Shown here piece by piece: positions 10,046 through 17,480 of a stretch of 64,000 bases of DNA. This DNA comes from an uncultured Geobacteraceae bacterium (GTDB taxonomy: Bacteria; Desulfobacterota; Desulfuromonadia; Geobacterales; Pseudopelobacteraceae), in NCBI GenBank assembly GCA_903901875.1, contig CAIUSO010000050.1:1-64000 (forward strand), read 5' to 3'. Within the stretch, counting starts at the first letter, position 1. Every line of letters begins with the position of its first letter. Both the position numbers and the translations under genes were made by a program. Below the pieces are notes generated by a model, which had not been told where the DNA came from, made no database searches, and saw only the letters and a list, made by a program, of their open reading frames with translations.

Positions 10046-13000
10046 ATGGCAGTGGCAGCAACGGCCGAACATAAACCAATTTCAGATGGTGTGCGAACCT
10101 CGTTCAGGGTGCTGTATCTCTCCTGGTCCCTGGTAATTGCGGTGTTTTGCGGCTGGGATATTTATCAAAATTACCACACTGAATACGTCAATGCGGTGGC
10201 TGTTGCCATGAACAGTTACCATAAGGACACCATTTACCGACGCTGGGTGGCCATGCGTGGCGGCGTGTATGTTGCCGTTTCCGAAGAAACGCCCCCCAAT
10301 CCGGATCTTGCCCATCTGCCGGAGCGGGATATTACGACACCCACCGGCAGGAAACTGACCCTGGTCAACCCCGCCTACATGACCCGACAGGTCCATGAAC
10401 TGGATTTTTCTACCTACGGAATTCGGGGCCATATCACCAGCCTGAAACCGCTTCGGAAAGAGAACGCCCCCGATGGCTGGGAGCGTACGGCATTGCAGCA
10501 ATTTGAACGGGGGAGTAAGGAATTTTATTCTTTGGAGAATATTGCCGGTGAGCCGTTCCTGCGCTATATGCACCCCCTGGTTACCGAGGGGGGATGCCTG
10601 AAGTGTCACGCACATCAAGGGTATAAACTGGGCGATGTGCGGGGAGGTTTGAGTGTTTCCGTCCTCTGGACCCCCTATCTGGAACGGTTTAAATCACGGC
10701 TCCCCATCACCGTAACCGGCCATTTCGGTGTCTGGTTGCTGGGCATGGCCGGTTTCATGGCGTTTCGTTCGCGGCAGCAGAGATATATCTCCCGGCAGGA
10801 GGCGCTGGTCGTTGATCTGCAATTGCATGAAATAAAACTTGCCGACAGTAACGAGCGTTTCAAGCGGCTCTTTGAAGAATCCCCCGATGCCTATGTTTTG
10901 TTTACCAACGGAGTCGTCAGTGGGGCAAACAGGGCCGCCGTGGCGTTGATCCGGGATGAAATGCCTCGCTTTTTGGGACAGTCTCTCGACTATTTTTCAC
11001 CCCAGTTCCAGCCCAATGGCCAGCTATCCCGGGATGCTGCCGACGTACATATTCAGAAAACCCTGGAGCGGGGGGTGCATACCTTTGAGTGGTTGTTCCG
11101 TCGGCAGGATGGCTCGGTGTTTCATGGCGAGGTGACTCTCTCGGTCATGGAACTGGAGAATCAGGCGGTGCTGTTTGCCAGTATTCGTGATACCTCGGTT
11201 CGGATACGCTTTGAAACCCAACTGAAAGCCATAACCGATTCCGCCTCCGACGCCATAGTTATGATGGGGCCACTGGGTGCCATTACCTTCTGGAATCCGG
11301 CCGCCGAACGGATGTTTGGTTATAGCGTGGAGGAAGCGGTGGGGAGGAACCTCCACAGCCTGGTGGCACCCGAAAGTTACCGGGCCGCTCATCGTGACCG
11401 GTTTCCCGAGTTCCAGCGAACCGGCCGTGGTGCGGCCATTGGCAAAAGGGTTCAACTGGTGGCCCAACGGAAGAATGGTGAACAGATTGACGTCGAGTTG
11501 TCCATTTCGGCCATTCAGCTTGAGGGGGGGTGGCACGCAACCGGAATTATCCGGGACATCACCGAATACAAACAACTGGAGAAAATCAGGGAGAGCGAAC
11601 AGTTCATCCGCACCACCCTCAATGGTCTGGGGCTTTACGTCTGTGTCATTGACAGCCATGGTGCCATCATAATCACCAACGAGGGGTGGGATAGCTTCAT
11701 TGAGTCCATGTTGTCCCGGAATACACCGGCAAGTGCCTCCAGCCATTATCTGGAGGTGTGCCGGTTACTCTGTTCGGAGGGGTGGGGTGGGTATGACGGT
11801 ATTGTCGAAGCTATCAACGGGGTGATTACCGGAGAGAGTGACGGCTATTCAGGGGAATTTCCGGTGCAGGCGACTGATGGTGAGTGTTGGTTCCTGCTCA
11901 ATGCCCGGGGCTTCTCTCTGGGGGGCATTCACTACACCGTTGTTTCCCACGAAGATATTTCACCCCTCAAATTTGCCATCATAGAAATGAACGAGGCACG
12001 GGAAAGTGCCCATGCGGCCAACCAGGTAAAGAGTACTTTTCTGGCCACCATGAGCCACGAAATCAGGACACCGCTCAGCGGAGTTATCGGTATGACCGAC
12101 GTGCTGCTGGATACGGAGTTGAACGACGAACAACGGGAATTTACCGAAATGATCCGCCGGAGCGGACATAACCTGCTGACGGTGGTTAATGATATTCTGG
12201 ATTTCTCAAAAATAGAGGCGGGGAGGCTGGAAATCGAAATTATCGATTTTGACCTCCGTTCCGCACTGGAACAGACCACGGAACTGCTTTCATTGTCAGC
12301 CAGGGAAAAGGGACTTGAACTCTCTCTGCAGATTCATCCGTCCGTATCCTCCTTTCTCCGGGGGGACCCGGGAAGGCTCGGTCAGATAATTACCAATCTG
12401 GTGGGTAACGCCATCAAGTTTACTCCGAAAGGGGACATTACCGTCAAGGTTTCGGTGCGCTCCGAGCAGGATGACGCAGCGACAATACTCTTTGAAATTT
12501 GTGACACCGGCATCGGTATCCCGGCAGACCGCCTTGGAGCACTGTTTTCACCGTTTACCCAGGTTGATGGCTCCACCTCGCGTAAGTACGGGGGGACCGG
12601 TCTGGGGTTGTCCATCTGCAAGCTGTTGACCGAACTGATGGGGGGAAAAATTGGTGCCACCAGCCAGGTAGGGAGCGGTTCGACCTTCTGGTTTACCATC
12701 CGCTATGAAAAACAGTTGAAGGAATATCTTCCGACTATCATGGAGTCCGTCTCCACACTCTCCTCCCAGATAGAGGGCTCTTTTGTACTGGTTGTCGATG
12801 ATGACGAAATAAGCCGTCTTTTGCTCACCACCCTGCTGTCCCACTGGGGGTGTCGCCATGAAGAGGCACCCGACGGTGAAACGGCACTGCTATCCCTGCG
12901 CAATGCCGCCTTGCGGGGGGACCCCTTTGACGTGGCCCTGCTTGATCAGGCCATGCCCGGCATGGACGGCATGGAATTGGGGGAGAGAATCAAGGCAACC

Positions 13001-13654
13001 CAATTGTTGGCCCGTACCTCACTGGTCATGGTAACCTCCTTCGGTCAACGGGGGGATGTCCTTCGTCTCGAAAAGTATGGATTTTCCGGCTATCTTACCC
13101 GTCCGGTCTGCGCAAAGCATCTGCATGATTGTCTAGCCCTCGTGATCATGAAACGGTCCGATACCACTGACCGGGTGCCGCCCGGAGTGGTAACCGAACA
13201 TACCATTGCCGCCTTATGCAATACGACGGAACGCATTCTGCTGGCAAATGCCAACCCCATAAGCCAGAAAATCATCATACGGACACTTACCGGTCTGGAG
13301 TGCAGGGTTGATGTCGTGACCACCGGTCATGAGGTGATACAGGCCCTGGAGATGAGAGATTACAAGCTGGTGCTGATGGATTCGGTCATGGGGGAAGTGG
13401 ATGGTTGTGCGGTGGCGGAACTGATTCGCGCTCCGGATTCATCGGTGATTAACCGGCAGGTTCCGGTGATTGCCTTGATTACCGACAGCTCGGGTAACGA
13501 GTTTGATAGATGCCTGAAGGCCGGCATGGATGACTGCCTGGTGATGCCGGTTAACAGGGCGGAACTGGAGAAGATGCTGCACAAGTGGGGCACCGGTAAC
13601 GGGCAGATAGCTAAAAAGGGTAAGCCGATTTTCCACGGGGAGGAACAGTCGTGA
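10046..13654 (+). CDS. heme-binding (DUF3365/Tll0287-like) hybrid sensor kinase
   Basis: 1202 aa with an agaggag ribosome site. A membrane helix (about 20-37) is followed by a periplasmic DUF3365-type domain (about 45-215). This ends in the c-type heme motif CLKCH (Cys184, Cys187, His188) with the family context GGCLKCHAHQGYKLGDVRGG. A second helix lies at about 222-240. Three PAS domains follow (about 270-385, 390-510, 515-650), then HisKA (His671) and an intact HATPase_c (DTGIGIP, GGTGLGLS). Receiver 1 (about 912-1035) has its Asp residues but Arg instead of the conserved Lys (LTRPV). Receiver 2 (about 1060-1175) reads LANANP where LAEDN is usual and LVMPV where LSKPV is usual, so it has lost Mg-binding acids and Lys. 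Covalent heme facing the periplasm suggests redox, O2 or NO sensing. The next gene overlaps its stop codon. Confidence 0.93.
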   Translation: MAVAATAEHKPISDGVRTSFRVLYLSWSLVIAVFCGWDIYQNYHTEYVNAVAVAMNSYHKDTIYRRWVAMRGGVYVAVSEETPPNPDLAHLPERDITTPTGRKLTLVNPAYMTRQVHELDFSTYGIRGHITSLKPLRKENAPDGWERTALQQFERGSKEFYSLENIAGEPFLRYMHPLVTEGGCLKCHAHQGYKLGDVRGGLSVSVLWTPYLERFKSRLPITVTGHFGVWLLGMAGFMAFRSRQQRYISRQEALVVDLQLHEIKLADSNERFKRLFEESPDAYVLFTNGVVSGANRAAVALIRDEMPRFLGQSLDYFSPQFQPNGQLSRDAADVHIQKTLERGVHTFEWLFRRQDGSVFHGEVTLSVMELENQAVLFASIRDTSVRIRFETQLKAITDSASDAIVMMGPLGAITFWNPAAERMFGYSVEEAVGRNLHSLVAPESYRAAHRDRFPEFQRTGRGAAIGKRVQLVAQRKNGEQIDVELSISAIQLEGGWHATGIIRDITEYKQLEKIRESEQFIRTTLNGLGLYVCVIDSHGAIIITNEGWDSFIESMLSRNTPASASSHYLEVCRLLCSEGWGGYDGIVEAINGVITGESDGYSGEFPVQATDGECWFLLNARGFSLGGIHYTVVSHEDISPLKFAIIEMNEARESAHAANQVKSTFLATMSHEIRTPLSGVIGMTDVLLDTELNDEQREFTEMIRRSGHNLLTVVNDILDFSKIEAGRLEIEIIDFDLRSALEQTTELLSLSAREKGLELSLQIHPSVSSFLRGDPGRLGQIITNLVGNAIKFTPKGDITVKVSVRSEQDDAATILFEICDTGIGIPADRLGALFSPFTQVDGSTSRKYGGTGLGLSICKLLTELMGGKIGATSQVGSGSTFWFTIRYEKQLKEYLPTIMESVSTLSSQIEGSFVLVVDDDEISRLLLTTLLSHWGCRHEEAPDGETALLSLRNAALRGDPFDVALLDQAMPGMDGMELGERIKATQLLARTSLVMVTSFGQRGDVLRLEKYGFSGYLTRPVCAKHLHDCLALVIMKRSDTTDRVPPGVVTEHTIAALCNTTERILLANANPISQKIIIRTLTGLECRVDVVTTGHEVIQALEMRDYKLVLMDSVMGEVDGCAVAELIRAPDSSVINRQVPVIALITDSSGNEFDRCLKAGMDDCLVMPVNRAELEKMLHKWGTGNGQIAKKGKPIFHGEEQS

Positions 13655-15597
13655 GTTTTACTGAAATTGACAGGGAATATCTGGAGACACTTACCATTCT
13701 CTATGTCGAGGATGAAACGGTCATGTTTGATCAGGGGGTGCGGCTCATTTCACGGATGTGTGGTACCCTGCTGACGGCCCGCAACGGAGCGGAGGGGCTG
13801 GATATGTATCAGACACATACCCCTGACATCGTGCTGACCGACATCAATATGCCGGTGCTGGATGGGCTTACCATGGCGGAATCCATTCGCCAGCTTGATC
13901 GGTCAGTGCCGATCATCATCCTTACCGGTTTTGAACAGTCGGAATATCTGAAGCGTGCCATCGAGATAGGGGTCAATGAATATATTGTAAAACCGGCTCG
14001 CCACCGGCAGATTGCCGAAAAACTCACTGTCTGTGCCTATCGCCTGCGGGTTGAGGCAGAGTTGCGGAAAAAAAATGAACAGCTGCGTAAACTTTCCCGT
14101 GTGGTTGAACAGAGTCCGGCAGCCATCGTCATAACCGATGCAAATGGTGCCATCGAGTTTACCAACCGGAGTTTCAGTGAATTAACCGGCTATGACAGTG
14201 AAGAGCTGATCGGTCAGAATCCGCGCATACTCAAATCACAGAACACCCCTGAACATGTGTACCGGGAGTTATGGGCAACCATTACTGCCGGGCGCCCCTG
14301 GACGGGAGAGCTGCAAAACCGTTGCAAGGACGGGAGTTTTACCTGGGAGTCGGCAACCATATCTCCCCTTGTTGATGATACCGGAGCGATCACCCATTTT
14401 ATCGGAATAAAAGAAAATATAACCGAAAAGAAGTTTTTGGTTGAACAGCTGATTTACTCACAGAAAGTTGAATCGGTCGGACAGTTGGCATGTGGTCTGG
14501 CCCATGATCTGAATAATATTTTAACGGTCATCAACGGCTTTGGTACCCTGCTGCAGATAGGCGGGGACCTGAGTCCGGTGCAACGACAGCAGATCAAGGA
14601 GATTATGGCTGCATCGTCCCAAGCCAGTGCCCTTACCCACAGTATGCTGGCATATGGTCGCAGACAGGTCATAAAACAGGTGGTACAGAGTCTGGGGCCT
14701 GTCCTGACCAGGGTCAGTGAGTTTTGCAAACGTCTCATCAGGGAGGATATCGAACTGGTCATCACCCTGCCGGATCACCCCCTGCTGGTCAGTATCGATG
14801 CCGGGCAGATTGAACAGGTGCTGATCAATTTGACCACCAATGCCCGTGATGCGATGCCCGCCGGAGGGAAATTGCACATTTCGGCCAGCCAGGGAATCAT
14901 GACCAGAAGTGATGTCAGAAACTGCGGAAAACCGTGTGCCATACTGTCTGTGACCGATACCGGTCACGGCATGGACGGGGAAACCAAAAGTCGTATCTTC
15001 GATCCGTTTTTTACCACCAAAGAGATAGGAAAAGGGAGTGGTCTGGGGCTGGCAATGGTTTTTGGCATCATAACCCAGCATGGCGGCTATATCGAGGTGA
15101 CCAGTGAGCCGGAGAACGGTGCGGAATTCTGCCTGTATCTCCCCTTGGCAGCCTCCCCTGAGGTGGAGGCGTTGGCAGCTGATCTGTCCGAGGAAGAGTT
15201 CCGGATGGCGGAAGGTTCGGAAACCATTCTCATTGCAGAAGATGACACTGTTACCCGCATGCTTCTCGTTGAAGTACTTACCAGTGCCGGTTATCGGGTT
15301 ATTCCGGCCGTTGACGGCCGGGATGCCTTTGATAAATTTGTGGCGGGTAAGGAGCGGATCAGATTGATAATTTCCGATGTGGTCATGCCGACCATGGGGG
15401 GAAAGGTAATGTACGATAAGATTCGGTCTCTTTCGGAAAGCGTACCGTTTCTTTTCATGAGTGGTCATGCCACCGACGTTATACAGGGGGGGGGAGCACT
15501 GGACGAAAATAGTGAGTTTCTTGAAAAACCGTTGATTCCAAGGCTGTTGTTACAAAAAGTCAGCCGGCTCGTTACCCCGCAGAATCGGAAAGAATAA
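13651..15597 (+). CDS. REC-PAS-histidine kinase-REC hybrid
   Basis: 648 aa, starting at a GTG that overlaps the TGA of the heme kinase (GTGA), with ggagg upstream; the two are translationally coupled. Receiver 1 (about 10-130) has VEDETV, LTDINMP and VKPA. A PAS/PAC unit (about 145-260) follows. The dimerisation motif GGLAHDLNNILTVINGFG puts His285 in the NtrB-like class. HATPase_c has NARDAMPAGG, DTGHGM and GSGLGLAM. A C-terminal receiver (about 525-640) has AEDDTV, ISDVVMP and LEKPL. With no membrane segment, it probably receives phosphate at its N-terminal receiver from the upstream kinase and acts on from there. The truncated gene at 2393 is a paralogue of its first half. Confidence 0.92.
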   Translation: MSFTEIDREYLETLTILYVEDETVMFDQGVRLISRMCGTLLTARNGAEGLDMYQTHTPDIVLTDINMPVLDGLTMAESIRQLDRSVPIIILTGFEQSEYLKRAIEIGVNEYIVKPARHRQIAEKLTVCAYRLRVEAELRKKNEQLRKLSRVVEQSPAAIVITDANGAIEFTNRSFSELTGYDSEELIGQNPRILKSQNTPEHVYRELWATITAGRPWTGELQNRCKDGSFTWESATISPLVDDTGAITHFIGIKENITEKKFLVEQLIYSQKVESVGQLACGLAHDLNNILTVINGFGTLLQIGGDLSPVQRQQIKEIMAASSQASALTHSMLAYGRRQVIKQVVQSLGPVLTRVSEFCKRLIREDIELVITLPDHPLLVSIDAGQIEQVLINLTTNARDAMPAGGKLHISASQGIMTRSDVRNCGKPCAILSVTDTGHGMDGETKSRIFDPFFTTKEIGKGSGLGLAMVFGIITQHGGYIEVTSEPENGAEFCLYLPLAASPEVEALAADLSEEEFRMAEGSETILIAEDDTVTRMLLVEVLTSAGYRVIPAVDGRDAFDKFVAGKERIRLIISDVVMPTMGGKVMYDKIRSLSESVPFLFMSGHATDVIQGGGALDENSEFLEKPLIPRLLLQKVSRLVTPQNRKE

Positions 15598-15617
15598 AAC
15601 CTGGAAAGGAAAACCCT

Positions 15618-16001
15618 ATGGCGCGAATCCTTGTAATTGATGACCATGAACAGATCAGAACCATAATCCAGTTACTGTTAACCGGTGACGGCCATACGGT
15701 TGATATCGCCGAGGATGGTAAGATCGGTTTGAAAATGGCCCGTGAATTCGATTACCAACTGGTGATCACCGACGTTATGATGCCGAATCAGGACGGTCTG
15801 GAAGTGGTGACAAAGCTGAAAAGAACCATACCGGGGATTGGTATTATTGTCATAACCGGCGGGGGACCGAGGGTTGATCTTACCGACCTGACGGAAACGG
15901 CCCGCTTGCTCGGAGCCGACAGTATACTCATGAAAGCACTTGATTTTGAACAGTTACGGAGTGTTACCGCAGAAGTGCTCGCCACATACGGCTATGTGTG
16001 A
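15618..16001 (+). CDS. single-domain response regulator
   Basis: 127 aa with aaagga about eight bases upstream of its ATG. It is a CheY-like receiver with the DD pair in VIDDHEQ, phospho-Asp in ITDVMMP and a Thr-containing VITGGGPR strand. The usual Lys-Pro pair is MKALD, with Lys kept and Pro replaced by Ala. There is no output domain. It is a close relative of the receiver at 58506-58883 in the other block, sharing YQLVITDV.MP and ITGGGPR.DL. It probably shuttles phosphate to or from the hybrid kinases just upstream. The next gene is separated by the riboswitch leader. Confidence 0.9.
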   Translation: MARILVIDDHEQIRTIIQLLLTGDGHTVDIAEDGKIGLKMAREFDYQLVITDVMMPNQDGLEVVTKLKRTIPGIGIIVITGGGPRVDLTDLTETARLLGADSILMKALDFEQLRSVTAEVLATYGYV

Positions 16002-16018
16002 TTTCCTGCTTTTGGTGA

Positions 16019-16045
16019 TGGACAATACGTATTTTTCATTATAAG
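16019..16045 (+). promoter_or_regulatory. candidate promoter for the riboswitch-MCP transcript
   Basis: TGGACA at 16019-16024 and TATAAG at 16040-16045 resemble -35 and -10 boxes, but the spacer is only 15 bases. A promoter is expected here because the aptamer starts about 30 bases downstream. The exact boxes are a weak guess. Confidence 0.3.
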
Positions 16046-16074
16046 ATGTACGTTTGAATGAACAAACCGCATTA

Positions 16075-16201
16075 CCTCTTATGTACAATGGCAAATTCAG
16101 GGTAACCTGAAGACGCAAAGCTACGAGTCCCGACGGGGGATAGTCGGGTTATCGGAAGAGGGTTGAACTACGACCCTTCTATCAATTGACTGAAGGGTCG
16201 T
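16075..16201 (+). promoter_or_regulatory. c-di-GMP-I (GEMM) riboswitch upstream of the MCP gene
   Basis: The aptamer can be folded by eye. P1 is CCTCTT (16075-16080) with AAGAGG (16156-16161). P2 is TTCAGG/CCTGAA closed by a GNRA-type GTAA loop. The conserved ACGCAAAGC core and P3, CCCGAC/GTCGGG, follow. In the ATGGCAAA segment the base aligned to the ligand-contacting G20 of the Vibrio Vc2 aptamer is G, favouring c-di-GMP over cGAMP. Downstream, ACGACCCTTC (16170-16179) pairs with GAAGGGTCGT (16192-16201). An alternative stem, GAGGGTTG (16158-16165) with CGACCCTT (16171-16178), overlaps both P1 and that hairpin. Ligand-stabilised P1 would therefore favour the downstream hairpin. Its U-tract is poor, so termination versus another mechanism is open. 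The MCP start codon is about 50 bases further on. Confidence 0.85.
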
Positions 16202-16251
16202 TGACGTTTGTCGGCGGTCGTGCTCATATTCACCATATCAAAGGAGAACCT

Positions 16252-17430
16252 ATGAACTTTTTTTTAGAGTTGTACCGTGGGCTTACCGTCAGAATCCGCA
16301 TCATATCACTTGGTATCTGTTACAACCTGTGCATATTGGTCGCCGTCGGTGTTGGACGTTCCCTCTCGCTCAATTACGCCATCGCCTCAACGGCGCTGTT
16401 CATCTTTCTGGGCACACTGTTCTGCTGGCTCCTCTTCTGGTCGGTGAATGAACCGTTACAGCGTATCCTTGCCTACCTTGGCAAAATGACCAGTGGCGAT
16501 CTTACTCAGCAGATATCGGCCAAGCGAAATAATGAAATCAGTGTCATTATCCGTTCCATCGGCAGTCTGCAGAGTACCATGCGGGATATTATTTCCCACA
16601 TCGCCGAATCATCGGCCAAGGTTTCCGGAGAGTCCCGTCTTCTCCATGACCGGTCTGAAAAAATTGCCGTCGGTGCCGATCAGGTCGCCGATCAGATTGC
16701 CAGTATTGCCACTGCCGGTGAAGAGATGTCGGCCACCTCCGGCGACATCGCCCACAGTTGTCATCAGGCGGCCGATGGTGCGAGACGTGCTTCGGAATTG
16801 GCCAATAATGGCGTGGGGGTGGTAGGAAATACTGTCACCGTCATGGGGCAGATTGCCGAACGGGTGCAAAATTCGGCCATGACCGTTGCCAGCCTGGGTG
16901 AACGCTCAAACCAGATCGGTGACATCATCAGTACCATTGAAGATATTGCCGATCAGACGAACCTGCTGGCCCTGAACGCCGCCATTGAGGCGGCCCGGGC
17001 CGGTGAACAGGGAAGAGGTTTTGCCGTCGTTGCCGATGAAGTTCGCGCGCTGGCCGAACGGACCACGCGGGCCACGAGGGAAATCGGGGTGATGATCAAG
17101 GCCATTCAGCAGGAAACCCATAACGCTGTTTCGGTGATGGAACAGGGGGTAAATCAGGTCGCCACCGGTACCATGGAGGCGGAAAACTCAGGGCGTGCCC
17201 TGCAGGAGATCCTCCAGCAGATTAATAATGTGGCCATGCAGGTGAACCAGATTGCCACCGCTGCCGAAGAACAGACGGCAACCACCGGTGAGATTGCAAA
17301 AAATATGCACCAGATAACCGATGTGGTCCAGCATACCTCCTCCGATGCCCAGGCTTCGGCCACGGCAGCGGGGGAGCTGAATGGCAACGCTGAGGAACTT
17401 CAGCGCCTGGTTCATCGTTTCAAGCTGTAA
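16252..17430 (+). CDS. methyl-accepting chemotaxis protein with minimal membrane sensor
   Basis: 392 aa from the ATG at 16252, which has an aaaggag site; the frame is open back to 16186 but that lies inside the leader hairpin. Two hydrophobic helices (about 18-40 and 44-66) are separated by only a few residues, so there is essentially no periplasmic ligand domain. A HAMP-like segment ([21 protein letters not shown]) leads into a full MCP signalling domain with the conserved hairpin tip [32 protein letters not shown] written across residues about 245-270. Gln/Glu-rich adaptation helices offer substrates for the CheR-CheB protein at 25754. Expression appears to be gated by the c-di-GMP riboswitch just upstream. 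It could sense membrane state or energy, or relay signals from partner proteins. Confidence 0.92.
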   Translation: MNFFLELYRGLTVRIRIISLGICYNLCILVAVGVGRSLSLNYAIASTALFIFLGTLFCWLLFWSVNEPLQRILAYLGKMTSGDLTQQISAKRNNEISVIIRSIGSLQSTMRDIISHIAESSAKVSGESRLLHDRSEKIAVGADQVADQIASIATAGEEMSATSGDIAHSCHQAADGARRASELANNGVGVVGNTVTVMGQIAERVQNSAMTVASLGERSNQIGDIISTIEDIADQTNLLALNAAIEAARAGEQGRGFAVVADEVRALAERTTRATREIGVMIKAIQQETHNAVSVMEQGVNQVATGTMEAENSGRALQEILQQINNVAMQVNQIATAAEEQTATTGEIAKNMHQITDVVQHTSSDAQASATAAGELNGNAEELQRLVHRFKL

Positions 17431-17480
17431 CTTTATTTTTTAGAGAGGATGATCCTCTGCAATTTCCGACGGGAGACGGT

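Noticed and set aside
14521-15468. 315-codon - strand frame inside the 13651 kinase
   Set aside because: Antisense to the HATPase and receiver motifs; shadow frame.
16075-16161. cGAMP (GEMM-Ib) riboswitch as found in Geobacter
   Set aside because: The base aligned to position 20 is G, not the A typical of that subclass, although mixed specificity is not excluded.
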